Shown here: in pieces, positions 25,851 to 37,825 of the stretch
Position numbering within the stretch: position 1 is the stretch's first letter
How the letters are laid out: each line of letters begins with the position of its first letter
Source of the DNA: Ectobius pallidus
Lineage: Eukaryota > Arthropoda > Insecta > Blattodea > Ectobiidae
Direction of reading: 5' to 3'
Assembly (NCBI GenBank): GCA_964059195.1
Contig: CAXKWD010000005.1
Coordinates: forward strand, 149,635,265-149,699,264
Length of the DNA stretch: 64,000 nucleotides
Notes under the pieces: model-generated
The model's input: the letters and a program-made list of their open reading frames with translations, nothing else
The model's database searches: none
Told to the model about the DNA's origin: nothing
Translations under genes and position numbers: made by a program

Positions 25851-26918
25851 AGTTACATTCAACAGGAATCAAACTGTTTTATCACTGGCGTCATTTTTTA
25901 TTAAAAGTACTAAAACTCAAAATGTTCTTAAATCATATTAAGTTAAATCCGTTTCTAAACCTATAATGATACGTTGATGCCAGAGCTGACTTGATAAAAA
26001 AAGCCTGGTTCAAAACAATTATATAAAAAACCGAGAAGAAGAGCCCTGAACTGTATAAATAAAAGATAGAACGATACTATTAGTTATTGGTTATAGGGAA
26101 TAAATAGCCCTCGCGTTGGATAGCATAAGAAAGCACTGCTTACCCGAATCACTTATTATTGAGCATCAATGCCCACCTGAACGTCATTAATTTATAATCG
26201 TGTCATTCAGGATCTGAACAAGGACTTTGAAGTGCAAACAGCCAGCTAATATTTAGCAAGTGGTCCTGTTACAGCATCTAGATTATCTTAAGCAGATTGG
26301 ATTCAACATTTAATAAAATCCAAATTATTGTGTTAAAAACAATCAAACTGCACTCGCTTGGGTAACCTTGGCTTATAGGTATTCTGGATTACTATCATCT
26401 GCAACACCGTCTTTTTCCCAAGGAAGGTAAATGGACATCCTTTTGTGTATAGAATTATAAATTACGAGAAAGGATACTCCATTAAGCAACATCCTCATGA
26501 TACTGAGAGATAAACAGGAAATTACTTGAACTTTATTAACAAGATTCACCTGCGACTTACTAATGAGAAAAAGTTGTGCTGCCCACACAAGGGTATAAAT
26601 TACACTTATTCTACATGACTTGTACAGTTTCGTTTCAAGTCAGGATTATAAGTTAGTGTTTCCTCTTCTAGCCTATATTCACTGATAGGTGTAAAATATT
26701 CTCCAGCTAACGAATGATTTAAACTGGGAGAGGTTAATTCAACCGAATAATTTCTAAGTGACATACTGTGTTCTTAACCAATCAGCTGGAGCAATAAAAT
26801 TTTAATAAAACACAAGTTTTTCCCAACTTTCTTATTCCTAGCCTATGCCTTTCAATGTTCATAACTACTACATAACTAACTGTAGGCTCTTTACAGTTTT
26901 TCTAATATATTGAACTGA
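25851..26918. other. Intronic sequence, nothing recognised
   Basis: No feature supported. Confidence 0.5.
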
Positions 26919-27020
26919 ACCACCCCCGAACACAAGATCTGCTTCTTCGGGTGGTGTATCAACTTTTTAATGTATTTTTCGTGTAATTTGGAACAATAAA
27001 TTATAATTGTAATTGTAATC
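26919..27020 (+). repeat. Hairpin followed by AT-rich tail, possible LINE 3' end
   Basis: ACCACCCCCGAA (26919-26930) pairs with TTCGGGTGGT (26946-26955). It is followed by AATAAA and (TAATTG)n-like sequence. Similar hairpin-plus-tail arrangements end some non-LTR elements; this is an inference. Confidence 0.4.
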
Positions 27021-27742
27021 TGTAGAAGAACATTGAGAGATGTGTTTCACAACATAATATTAAGATCATGTAAAATTGCATTAAACAATCTTACAAAGGA
27101 ATACAATGACAATAAATTTGCCAGAGGATGTAATAAACAGCTCAAGAAACTAAGGACTGTGTAGGCTTCTTTGTTAATAATAACATAAGCATGTTATTAC
27201 TTATTACTTCAAGTTCAGGCGCCCTCTTTGTTTTGAAACTTTTTTAAAATTAAAACTAAAGAAATGCAATTATAAAATGATACAAGCATTTATCAGTCAC
27301 GTGTTTTCTTCCAAAGGTTTATTAATAAAGCATGTTTCTCGTTATGCCACGCCGACATGGCGACATCTTCAAGCAGTGTTCGTTGTGTAGGCCTGTGTGT
27401 GTATATAGGCATATAGCCTATTCATAGTAAAATTTATAGTGTACTCATACTTTGTCTCCCACGTGGTTAAGTCGGTTCAGTCATACTGGACGAAATTTGG
27501 AGATGAAGTTAAAATTGAAAGGCTAGACGCTAGAAAGATATAGTCATAAGCCAGACTTACTTAACTCTGAGAAATTAAAGTTTGATGAATTATTATTAAT
27601 GATTCAAAACAAAACCGTTTGATTTCTTTTACATTAATTGATACTTCATTATGTTACTAAACATATTTGTAAACAACAGATCGTATTTTCAAATGTCTTA
27701 TGCAGTTTAACAGAGATTAAACATTATTGTTCCCAAACTCAG
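27021..27742. other. AT-rich intronic sequence
   Basis: No feature supported. Confidence 0.45.
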
Positions 27743-27756
27743 CAAGGTTAGCGTAT

Positions 27757-27923
27757 AACTGCGACGGCTTTCACGGCCGGAGTCTTGTAGGCTAAAAACC
27801 TCTTCCGGGCTCATGGGCCGGCTTAAAACTGCCTGATGTTTCGCCCATGCCTGTGATGGGCGAAGCATCAGGCAGTTTTAAGCCTAAACCACAGCCCATC
27901 AGCCGGAAGAAGTTTTTAACCTA
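27757..27923. mobile_element. Foldback insertion flanked by 14-bp direct repeats
   Basis: CAAGGTTAGCGTAT flanks both sides (27743-27756, 27924-27937). The interior is a long hairpin: CTTGTAGGCTAAAAACCTCT is answered by AGTTTTTAACCTACAAG, and GGCTTAAAACTGCCTGATG by CATCAGGCAGTTTTAAGCC. It carries no coding sequence. Confidence 0.85.
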
Positions 27924-27937
27924 CAAGGTTAGCGTAT

Positions 27938-28893
27938 GAATATATCTCTCCAAGCCCTTCAATTATAACTGTCGATTACAATATAAATGTGTTGAATCTT
28001 TGTCGGCGAATGCTACCAATAGTTTTTTTCGCGAGTTATCAGCCGAGTGGTGGTTTCGGAAAACCCCAAGCCTTTGGACCTAAACTCTAACTCCATCAAC
28101 AGGGGTCTGAATGATTCGGAATACTCCATGCTTTCGATAAAGATTAATGATTGTTGATTGTAATGGTTTACTGGAAACAAAAATTGGCTTATAAAGTAAC
28201 AATTTGCTTGACTATGAAAAAGTCAGATGACCAAAACAAGGAGGAGGGCATTCATTAGCTTTATTAATATGTATCCGGAAGAATCACCTATTGCATGGGG
28301 ACGAGATCTTACATACCCTAGGCGTCCATGTGCTCCCCTTGACAAAAAACTGCATGTTAGCTCACCCATGTACTACCTGCTTTACTGGAGGCAACATGAT
28401 CAGAACTACTAGAGAAATTGCCTTAATGGTACATCGAAGGTCATTGCACATATCTTCTGGTTCACGGGATGAAACAGATTTTTATCTGCCCATTTCCTGT
28501 GCTTGAGTAGTTGGTGCCCAAACCTCTTCTTCTTCTTCAGTAACGGGTTCTTATGATGGAAAGCTTTATCAATGGTAGGCAGCATTCCAAGAGGAGGCCA
28601 GAAGGCTCGTTAAGCGTACATGAGGCCGTAGTTACCTCGAGGCTAACGAAAAAGCTACCGGAAACAATGTGTTTAAACCAGTCGCCTACGAGTTGCACAC
28701 TTCAAGAAGACTGTGACAGGTTGCGAAATGGGTTTGCATTAATATGAAATTCATTTCATTCAGTGATACTTTATGAATGGCAAGTTCGTTAGCTAGGTCA
28801 TAAAAATGTATAATTTTCTCTGAGTTCAATGCACTTACTGCTCTACACGCTAATTTTTGTAGGGTGTGATTAAAACAGCTAATGTAATATTAG
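27938..28893. other. Intronic sequence, less AT-rich at 28215-28750
   Basis: Composition changes at 28215-28750, where several 60-70-codon frames overlap. None shows a known domain. It could be a decayed element or unique intron. Confidence 0.4.
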
Positions 28894-29706
28894 GGACTAG
28901 CTTAAAAGGCCCGGCGTCGCCCGGGTTTTTTATTTTGTAATTGGAAATTAACTTATGAAGGACTTTAGATTTATAAATTCTAGGTCCTTATATAGGTATT
29001 TATAATTTGAAGTAGAAAGAACGACTTATCACACTCAAACTATCCCCTAAGAAAATGTTTGAAATAGCTTTTATGGCTATATGTAGAATTTTGCATCCCA
29101 TCGCTTGTACAGTACACAGTAAGCCCGGGAGGGGTTCTAATAAGAAGAAACCGAAATTCCGGTAACATAAAATTGTATTATCGTGGCTGAAAATTTTGTT
29201 TCTCACTATCATGTTACCATAAAACCGTTTTCGGAATGAAATTCAACAGAAATACAATATCACTTTCATACATCTCTTCCCAAAACATATTACCTTACCT
29301 CGTATTGTTTTCTCTATGTCCAGGGTAAAGAAAGTTATGTGACTACATTATTTTCGTGGATATTGATAGTTCTCTCATTTGTTTCTCTCATGTGTCAAAT
29401 TTATTCTACTTTCATTTTTTTTCCATGGCCATCTGAGACCCGCTGGTAACAATATGTTTTAATGTCAAATGTGATTCGGATTCGATAATTCTGTGTAAGA
29501 AGGGATTAAGTATTCTCAAAAACATTTGATTTTTGGTATTTAGAATCTGAATTTTTCAAAATCCTTTCTTAGTGAGCACCTACATTATGAAACGAAGGTA
29601 CTGTCAAAATTCCAAGTCTCTACCTGTTATAGTTTAGGCTGTACGTTGATTCCTGTCATTCAGTCATTCAGTCAGTCAGGACAAAGCCTTTTATATATAT
29701 AGAGAT
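28894..29706. mobile_element. Dispersed element with GC-rich start and TATATATAGA end
   Basis: It begins ACTAGCTTAAAAGGCCCGGC, continues GTCGCCCGGGTTTTTTA, and ends with CAGTCATTCAGTCAGTCAGG, then CCTTTTATATATATAGA. From memory this start/end pair typifies a widespread arthropod repeat. No class is assigned and no target duplication was seen. Confidence 0.55.
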
Positions 29707-29833
29707 TGTGTTTCCGGCACATCCAACGCCACCTATTAACAAGACCGTATTCTATTCTAAAGGTGACCTTGCTCGGTTGCTATCTTGATTCATTTGTTTA
29801 CGACTCGCAGTGATCTCAAAAAATAAAAAATAA

Positions 29834-29835
<2 letters not shown>

Positions 29836-29892
<57 letters not shown>

Positions 29893-29899
29893 TAATAAA
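29836..29899. repeat. (AAT)n microsatellite
   Basis: About eighteen ATA/AAT units with one C interruption near 29890. Confidence 0.95.
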
Positions 29900-29948
29900 T
29901 TTAAAAAAAATTATTGTGTTCTACCCTAAATTCGAAATCGAGTTTTTA

Positions 29949-30010
29949 ACATAAATACACGTTTTGAGGTCCCTAAATCCAAAAATATTATTTTCAGAAA
30001 CACGTCTCTG
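29949..30010 (+). repeat. Dispersed repeat motif, copy 1
   Basis: GTTTTGAGGTCCCTAAATCC followed by AAAAATATTATTTTCAGAAA. Related stretches are at 35275-35345 and 40940-40995. Confidence 0.55.
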
Positions 30011-31939
30011 TGTGTGTGTGTTTCAATATGTGTTTGTCTATGAACAGCCTCGCTCCAGAACAGAAAATCATATGACAACAAAATGTTGTATTTGGGTTAA
30101 GTACCTTCTGAGGATGTGAAAAGATTGGCGACAACTTGCTCTTATTTGTAAGGGGATTATACATTAAGAACATTTTGTTTTTCGCGATTTCTCGAATAAG
30201 ACTCGAATGATTTTCTTTTAATTTTGTTCATGGGGTGCTTATACTAAGAACTAAATTTTTTTATTTGAAACTTTTTTTTCGAAAAATTCTGTGAAAAGTA
30301 GTTATAACCAACGAATTTGTAGAAATTCAGCCTTGTCTGGTGAACATCAGGTTACGCGCTCTTTGCAATATGGTCTCTACATCAGAATGTGAAGTGAGAA
30401 AGGTAGGCCTATATTGGTCATGCTTAGAATAAAGAAAGTTATATGAGTGCGTTAATCAGATTTCATTTGGGTTATGTATCCCTCGGGGATGCGATGTGGT
30501 AACGATATTCTCTTCATTTTTAGAACCAATTTAAATGCCATACTAACATAAGAGGTAAACTTTTATTTGGGCAGAGAAAGTTATGGATTTTCACATCAGA
30601 TATTTTTACATAGTTTGACAGAAGGGGATCACGAATGCATGCCTAAATGGGAAAACGTAGAATGATTTGCACAAAATTCACTAGGCTATGTGGTTTTAAA
30701 AAAAATTGGGGGGCTACGGAACTCGAATTTGAGGTTATTTTCCCCCGCGTGGCGCACGTTAATCGTGAAATGCACATCGAAACCGTGTGTGGTATCTTTT
30801 AATCGTTTCATCTTGAATCTGTATGCCCATATGGCAGCATAAGAATCGCATTTATATTTTTTTATACATACTACGTAAAACAATGTAATTAAGAATACAG
30901 CTATGTAATTCATGCAATTTATGTCAAAATGATGTAAGTGTTAATAATTTTTCTGTTAAACAAATTTTTTAAATAAACCATCTAACACTTGAGTTAATAT
31001 TAGTACAGCTACAACGGAAAAGATCTGACGAGGTAACATGTCAAAGGTAAATGAATTAATGTGTTTTCTCTTTAAGAACTCAGATTAAGTTGCAACGATT
31101 TTGTTAACGTCCAAAGAAAAGAAACTTGGTTTAAGTAAAATATGAGAAGTTTATGAAAAATAGTATTTTGCACTACATTACATAATAGTGTTAAAATAAG
31201 TACAAGACATGAAAGAAATAGCAGATAATAGATGGTTCCAATTTGCATATTTTTGCACATTTGTTAGTTTTGCGACAATACACCATATTTGCTTGACATT
31301 AATTTGTTCTGTGTATTTTATTAATTCGTCACATTTTAACGGCATAATTATGTTGACAGGCTTTAAATATTGTGCATATCTTTGTTAATTAAAAAATTAC
31401 AGCATATTTGGCTAAGTTAATGCTTTGAGAACTGACTGTACAATATTTGACAGTAGATAGTCTAATGTTTTCGGAACTGATTTTATAATATTAAAGCGAC
31501 CTTTCATTTCATTAGTTTTCAATGTACTAAAATTTGTTACATTGACCTTATTTTTAATAAAGTTTGTAGTGTAATTTCTACTACTTTCCATAATTTATAA
31601 TGTAATTCAGGTAACAAGAGAGCGTAGAGTATTAAAATTACTTAAACGATACAGCATACTTAATTAGTTCCAAGCATATTTCACAAATTTTAGAACACAT
31701 GTGCATGCATTCAGCATTAACAACCAAGCCTTATCAGAACTATCTTACAATGAAAATATTCTGATTAATTATATTTTTATTTGATTTAAATTAAGCAAAA
31801 AACATGTAGAAATTCTTAAAATTAAAGAAATTGAGATACGTTTAGTAATTAAATAATCTCAACTTGAAGAAAATTCCCAACAAAAAACTTTTTCGTTCGT
31901 TTATTAAATTCAAAACTGTACGGCAGTTCTACGTTCTCG
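30011..31939. other. AT-rich intronic sequence
   Basis: AAAGAAAGTTATATGAGTGC at 30432-30451 resembles stretches near 29328 and 37646, so part of this interval is probably old repeat. No gene. Confidence 0.4.
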
Positions 31940-32088
31940 ATAAGCTCATGGCTAACGCTTCTGCCTAAGTGCAGGCGATCAAATCATGATGGGGACCTAC
32001 AATTTCCACGGAAGGCAATGACAGACTACCTTGCCTACAGAAAGGCAGATATCGGGATGTGATATCCATCCTGCTATAAAAAAAGTAA
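31940..32088 (+). mobile_element. SINE remnant
   Basis: A tRNA-like head (TGGCTAACGCTTCTGCC .. GCGATCAAATC, fitting a degenerate A box and B box) is followed by a body and an A-rich end (CTATAAAAAAAG). Confidence 0.45.
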
Positions 32089-33199
32089 AATTATGCTTAA
32101 ACTTGCTTTAATAGGTCTCCAATCAATGTTGTAGAACTGAAAATAAATTTTCAACGCCTAACTTTCCAGAAAATATTTTTCTGTAAGTTATTGTTATTCA
32201 AAATATGTCTCCCAATTAAAACGGCTGCTCCATTTTAAATTTTGGAAATTATTGTATATAGGCCTAAATGTCTTTTAATCAAGATGACTGGATCAAAAGT
32301 GATATGGGAAAATAAAAAGGGAATTCACATTTATAAGAGGACTTAATGGTGTTTACACGTATGCTTATCTCTAAAATAATAAATACATTCTTGTTTTCTT
32401 AATAGAAACAGTAAATAACATTCCAGATGCTGAAAGCAAAATAATAATAGTACATTTTGCGAATTCCTCAGTTCGTTTATATTCAGAGGAAAAGTACATG
32501 ACAGAACAAGATAATAAAATGAATAAAAAAAAAAAAAAATTGATTTCATATTAATCTGAGGGAATAAGAGATTATTGAAAAACGTGTTTGCATAAGGCAA
32601 AGCAAAAATACAGATTAATTCTACTCTCAATTCAATTATACTCTCAATTCAATTCTACTGTAAGAAATTTCACAATAAATAAAACAGTAAAATGATGCGA
32701 AAATAGGCACGTATGCTATAACTGCTCAAGATCTGTATTAAAGACTATTCACTTAATATACTTATTAATTTTACTAGTTGTCTGTGCTATAATTCTGTCC
32801 TGGGACTCGCGGTCCCCCCCCCCCCCCGCGGTTCTACTTTTATATTGATTCATTTTTTTTATTCGTCATTTATTCGAAAATATATATCACAATATCACAA
32901 TATAAAATCAGCTCTGATTTCTTGTGAACTATTTATTGCAGACCAAAACTTAAGTTAAAGAAAAAAAGTTTGATATTTCATTAATGATCTCAATTTTTAT
33001 GTAATACCAGCATGTAAAACTAACAAATTCCTGAACAAAATTAAAAATCTGGACAAGAAGAGTTTTAGTCCGCTGAGAAATTTTGAGGAATAACCCAGAA
33101 GACCTAAAAACTCACTATTTTGACTTAATTTTTTTAACATTTCCGGGGGAGGATCCCCTTATTTTTTCGGGAATACCCCAAACCCCCAGTACACTTTCC
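32089..33199. other. Intronic sequence with a long C run
   Basis: A C run lies at 32814-32827 within GACTCGCGGTCCC..CCGCGG, a composition seen inside hAT MITEs. A poly-A run lies at 32526-32539. No gene. Confidence 0.45.
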
Positions 33200-33239
33200 T
33201 TTATGTTCCCCCCTTCATTAAGTTCTGGATCCACCCCTG
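33120..33239. mobile_element. Truncated hAT-type end
   Basis: The right end reads, in complement, CAGGGGTGGATCCAG, the same terminal motif as the element at 34765-35045, with subterminal G-rich sequence. No matching left end was found. Confidence 0.5.
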
Positions 33240-34494
33240 AATTAGTGAAAATTTTCTCTTGGACTTACGTTCCTTCCAGTTCGTTGCCATTTCATTATTG
33301 TTCCATATTTGAGCTATCGTCAATTCATTAACTATGCCGTAGATTTGATCAACCGTGCCTCTCAGGACTTAAAAGAGCTCATCTCAGCTTCTACAGGTGC
33401 TTAATCATTCACACTTCCGCCAGTCGGACGCTGAATACTTAAAAAGTAGCGTAATTTTTTATTGGCAGTAGCAATAACGAGGCAGGCGTCTCTAAAGTGA
33501 AAATGAAAGATTTATCAAAATAACACATTTGCTGCTTAACACGAAAAAAAAAATTGTCGCCAAACTCTAATTTTAAGAATTCGATGCACCCCTTGGAATT
33601 CGAGAACATGGGAAAGAATTTGGATTAACTCCAAGTCACAATTCACATCAAAATTTACATTCTTCTTTATCATCATTAGCAACGGATGGCATCAAACACG
33701 CAACAAAACTTTTTCTTCTCTGAAGTACATTAACTTGAAGAAGCTTTTGTAAATGCTTGTCTTAAGAAACAAACACCAATTCCTATCGATTTTTCCACAT
33801 TACTGCTATCACATTACCTTAATTATATTTAATAGAATAAAAGGACGGACGGTGCATTATAAACAAAGAAGAGAAAGAAGTAGTATGACATTGGCTATTA
33901 TTCATGTGGTTTTGTAATGGACCCATATGCTTGTCATTATAATATCCTCCGCCTTTGAAGTTGAATACATATGGATATACACCTGCTATAGAAATGGACA
34001 AACGAATTAGCCAAGACAGCCGGTATTTTCCATGCATAAAGGACGTAGAAATTGACGAAAGAAGAATAAAAAAAAGAACAAATAAAGAAAGGGATACGGA
34101 ATGAATGATAGAATACCTGCAATGGTCAGAAGCTATTAAACTTGACCTTCCGAGGTCACAAAGCACGAGGGGCTTGAGAGGTAGACAATATTCGTGACCT
34201 CCGGCTGGATAGAAACAACTGTAGTAATGCACTGATATGTTTAAAGCAGAAATGGAACATGTCTTGAGTTATACACGTATGCAATTAGGATTCTGATATT
34301 AGTAACGCCCTTGCTCGGATTACTGGGAGAACGTGAGTGAAGTACAGAGATGGCAGTAGAAGTTAAGCCAGAAGTAAAGAAGTAAGAAGAATCAGCTTGA
34401 AAACCGGTGGAGCACACAATGGGGGAATTATATATGTATAGGCCTAAACTGTTACGAATAAGTACAGTTGGTCATTACGAAATTTGGTGCACCT
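33240..34494. other. Intronic sequence
   Basis: It holds the longest open frame of the window (33819-34232, minus, 137 codons). That frame has no recognisable domain and looks like chance. Confidence 0.5.
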
Positions 34495-34506
34495 AAGTGC
34501 AAAAAC

Positions 34507-34707
34507 GTCGGCCGCGGTGGTCTAGAGGTAGCGTCGAAGAAATACTTAGTTTCCAGAGGGGGGTTGCGAGGCGATGGGCTTACCACCTGTCCCTCTACCC
34601 TCTCTCGGAAAATAAGCATATCAAAACTAGAATAGGTACTGAAACCTCCGCTTGGAGGCCCCTTCGCCCCACCTGGGGATCATAGGGTACCAGATACCAG
34701 ATACCAG
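34507..34707 (+). mobile_element. Internally deleted SINE with perfect 12-bp target duplication
   Basis: The head GGCCGCGGTGGTCTAGAGG keeps an A box. The B-box region and about 200 bp of body present in the 45402-45792 copy are absent. The 3' tail is (ATACCAG)n. The 12-bp repeat AAGTGCAAAAAC flanks it exactly (34495-34506, 34708-34719). Confidence 0.9.
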
Positions 34708-34764
34708 AAGTGCAAAAACAACAAATGCTAACTAGGATACATAACAATAACGATGAGTACACCC

Positions 34765-35045
34765 CAGGGGCGGATCCACGGGGGGGGGGGGGATGGGGGA
34801 AATTCCCCCCCCCCCAAAAAAAATTGTAACATTAAGCAAAAATTAGTGAAAATTTATTAGAACATAACCCAAATACTTAAATCAAAGCAACGACATTCAT
34901 TATTTTGAAATACCCTTGTAAGAAAATGCTGAAATTTTCATTTTGTTTTCAATTGTGTACTGGATATAATTAATTTTTATGAGTAAAAACTTCCCTCTCT
35001 ACTTTAGTTCCCCCCCCCCAAAATGTCTCTCTGGATCCGCCACTG
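34765..35045. mobile_element. hAT MITE with G/C runs, 281 bp
   Basis: Ends CAGGGGCGGATCCA and (inverse) CAGTGGCGGATCCA match at 13 of 14. The octamer GTACACCC flanks both sides (34757-34764, 35046-35053). Subterminal runs of 13 G (34780-34792), about 10 C (34805-34814) and a C run ending 35019 make it self-complementary. Confidence 0.93.
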
Positions 35046-35053
35046 GTACACCC

Positions 35054-35756
35054 ATTAACAAAGAATGAGCACACCCATTAACAATATAGTCAGTAAGCAA
35101 AATAAAAGCAGAAGCAAAAACGTAAGAAACATGTCAAAAGAGTTTTAGTTATGGAAGACCAAAATAAAATGTTATGCCTTCAAATACACATTTTTACTTT
35201 TTCTACCCGTGCCATATGTACTACAGGTAGAGGAAGAATAAGTATTATGCTCAGAAATTCGATTGGAGCTTTTAACACAAGTATAGTTTTGAGGTCCCTG
35301 AACCCAAAAAGATAGCTATTTTCTAAAACATGATTGTGTATATATCTGAATGTTTATCTGTGATCAGCACAACTAGAGAATGAAATGTCGTACAAAAATG
35401 TTATATCTGAATATGTGCTCGTAACACAAAATATTGGCGTCGACTTTCTTATAATTTTACTATCGGTGTCACTTCACACGAATAAAATTTGTTTTTCCAC
35501 ATTTTTCGAAAAAGGTCAAACTATTTTGTTAAAATGTTGTAGGCTACATGAGGTTCTTATACTGTGTTAGGGGTTAAAACTTTCATTTGAAAAGTATTAA
35601 GGATCACCCTTTATTTTAATTTCCTTACGTTATTTTAAACGATAAGATTTAATAAATTTTGGAGTTTATTTCCATATTATATTTTCACCAGTACCAGTTA
35701 CGTAATATTTACATACCCGTTCAACCATTCATTCCAGACTCCAATTAAAAGACTAA
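35054..35756. other. Intronic sequence with dispersed repeat motif, copy 2
   Basis: 35275-35345 matches the motif at 29949-30010 (GTTTTGAGGTCCCTGAACCC). Otherwise no feature. Confidence 0.45.
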
Positions 35757-35946
35757 GGGGGCTGTCACACTGGATCGATCGAGCGACACTGACCGACCGA
35801 CCGATATAACGAACCTATAGACAGCAGTGGTACCAGTCACATAGCATCGATTGCCAGCGATCAACAACAAGCAAGAGGGATTAACTGGTCTGTGAAATCA
35901 AACCTGTCCGTTTTTCAATTGACGGTCGATGGCAAATTGTGGCAGC

Positions 35947-36076
35947 ACCATCAACATCCCCTACGGATGTACATAAGGGCACAATAGGTATACACACATC
36001 ACATATGGTTACCAAAATTTGGTCTGACCGGAGGTTTAAGCTTAATTGCTTGGCACTCCGGGGGTAAGGGTGGGCA
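35947..36076. repeat. 130-bp block repeated in inverse at 42887-43016
   Basis: The two blocks differ at about eight positions (~94% identity) and diverge sharply outside. Here the block lies within the Harbinger-like element. Confidence 0.9.
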
Positions 36077-36336
36077 CACACACACACAGCACTCGGAAGC
36101 TTCGTACCCACCTGAATTTCAGAATTGATGCTGGAAGATTTACCTTTCACAATAATGTCGTTTTAGACTCACATTTGAATGAAATAGAATTGCACGAATC
36201 CATTAAGCGGTGGGCGATCGAACTACAACAAACAACAAACCTCTTCGTTTGGCCAAAGCTTGAAGTACAGTAAACAAATGCAGCCTGAGATGGTCTAATA
36301 TTTAATTTAGTCTGATATTTAACCCTACATCATAAA

Positions 36337-36604
36337 TAGGGACCGGATTTTTAGGTTTTTAAAAACACTGTTTTAGGTTTTCCATTAAGTGAAATAGTTT
36401 TTTTTAGGTTTTTTTGTTCAAAATATTTTTAGGTAGAAAAATTGGTTTAACGAATTTGAATGTGCTACATAGGATTCAATACATAATACTTGTAAAGTTT
36501 AACTTAACAAAATTGACTTAAATTTCTATAAACTTGCTTTAGGACAGAACAGACGTAGAAACCCGCGGGGTGCAACGTCATAAATCAACCTCAGAAGAAG
36601 AAAA

Positions 36605-36635
<31 letters not shown>

Positions 36636-37189
36636 AAGAAGAAGAAGGGGGGAAAGATGAAATTCAGGTCATCGCCAATCCAGTGCCGTAATAAACTCGA
36701 TTTCATTTGTTTCGGCATAATTAACACGTCTTCTTGAAACAGTACTAAATGGAAACAAGGGCTTTAAAACACAGAAATCTATATCCTTGTTCATACACGG
36801 CAACAATGGTTGTTCATACGAATATTTTAAAAGGAATACGCCGGTACTCTTACACTTCGTCTCTTGATACTGTCCATCCTAGACGACAACGGGTTGAACG
36901 AAATACTGGTGGTATTAATTTCAACCCGACAAAGTTATTGTCTCTCCGCAAAATATCGATTTCTCAACTGACAAACAAAAAAGACAAAAAAACAGCCTAA
37001 ATTAGATATTTTAGGTTGTATATCCCGTTTAGGTATATTTAGGTTTTTATACCCCATTTAGGTATTTTTAGGTGCCACAGAATTAATATGGGTGAATCCT
37101 ATGGACATGATTCGAAAAAGTGTATGAGCGCTTTTTGTTTTGGTAGCAAGGAAAAAAAAATAGGTAAGAACCTAAAAATCCGGTCCCTA
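36337..37189. mobile_element. hAT-type element nested in the Harbinger-like element, 853 bp
   Basis: A perfect 21-bp TIR begins TAGGGACCGGATTTTTAGG. Flanking octamers are ATCATAAA (36329-36336) and ATCATAAC (37190-37197), 7 of 8. TTTAGGT motifs recur in both subterminal regions, as expected for transposase-binding sites. A GAA microsatellite lies at 36607-36647. No transposase gene. Confidence 0.88.
36607..36647. repeat. (GAA)n microsatellite
   Basis: About thirteen units within the nested hAT-type element. Confidence 0.95.
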
Positions 37190-37825
37190 ATCATAACACA
37201 TGTGCAGGAGATAAGCAGACGTAGGCCTAAAAAGGTAACATACTTTACCTCTAATATACAGTGATGAGTAGACCTAGTAAAATCATATAGGTACATAACC
37301 TATAATACTTTCGTTGATCGATGACGCTCGATGCTGTGTGACAAGGAACTGAAATGTAGTCGAGAGCGCTCGATGGCAGTCGGTTGGTCTTGATCGATCG
37401 AAGCTCAGTGTGACAGGCTGCTAATGATTTTGGTCAAAATACTGCAGCCTTACATTGCATTTTTCGTAAAAATTCTCTGACGGGTTGTTATAAGCCAGCC
37501 GTCGTTTTGTAAGGTACAAACTCAGACTTTGTCTTGCTTGACGAAGAGTACAGGAGTTGAATACGCTCCCTCCAATACACCCTCTTATTCTATAATCACA
37601 CCTATTTGAAACGAGAAAGTTTAATTGCTTGGATTTAAATTAAGGAAAGTTATGTGGGTGCATCACATCAGATTTCTTCTTTAATAATTAATTGTGCCCT
37701 AGAAAAAAATCTTGGCATGAAGCGAGCATCTGCAGGAAACAGATCAACTGTCAAAAGCATCATAATACGAAATAATAAAGAAAATACGAGGCGTTTCAAG
37801 AATTTATACTACTGTATACTTTCCA

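Larger units (their letters stand above)
35757..37421. mobile_element. PIF/Harbinger-like element interrupted by a hAT-type element
   Basis: The left end GGGGGCTGTCACACTG and the right end (inverse) GCAGCCTGTCACACTG are followed on both sides by ATCGATCGA-rich subterminal sequence. TAA flanks both ends (35754-35756, 37422-37424), as expected for PIF/Harbinger. The hAT-type insertion 36337-37189 splits it; without it the element is about 0.8 kb. Frames inside resemble no transposase I recognise. Confidence 0.75.

Noticed and set aside
33819..34232. 137-codon minus-strand frame, the longest in the window
   Set aside because: No domain, no splice-compatible context, ordinary intronic composition. 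Long frames of this size occur by chance on purine/pyrimidine-biased sequence.
36340..37190. Repeated TTTAGGT as telomeric TTAGG insertion
   Set aside because: Copies are irregularly spaced at both ends of a TIR element, so they are better read as subterminal motifs.
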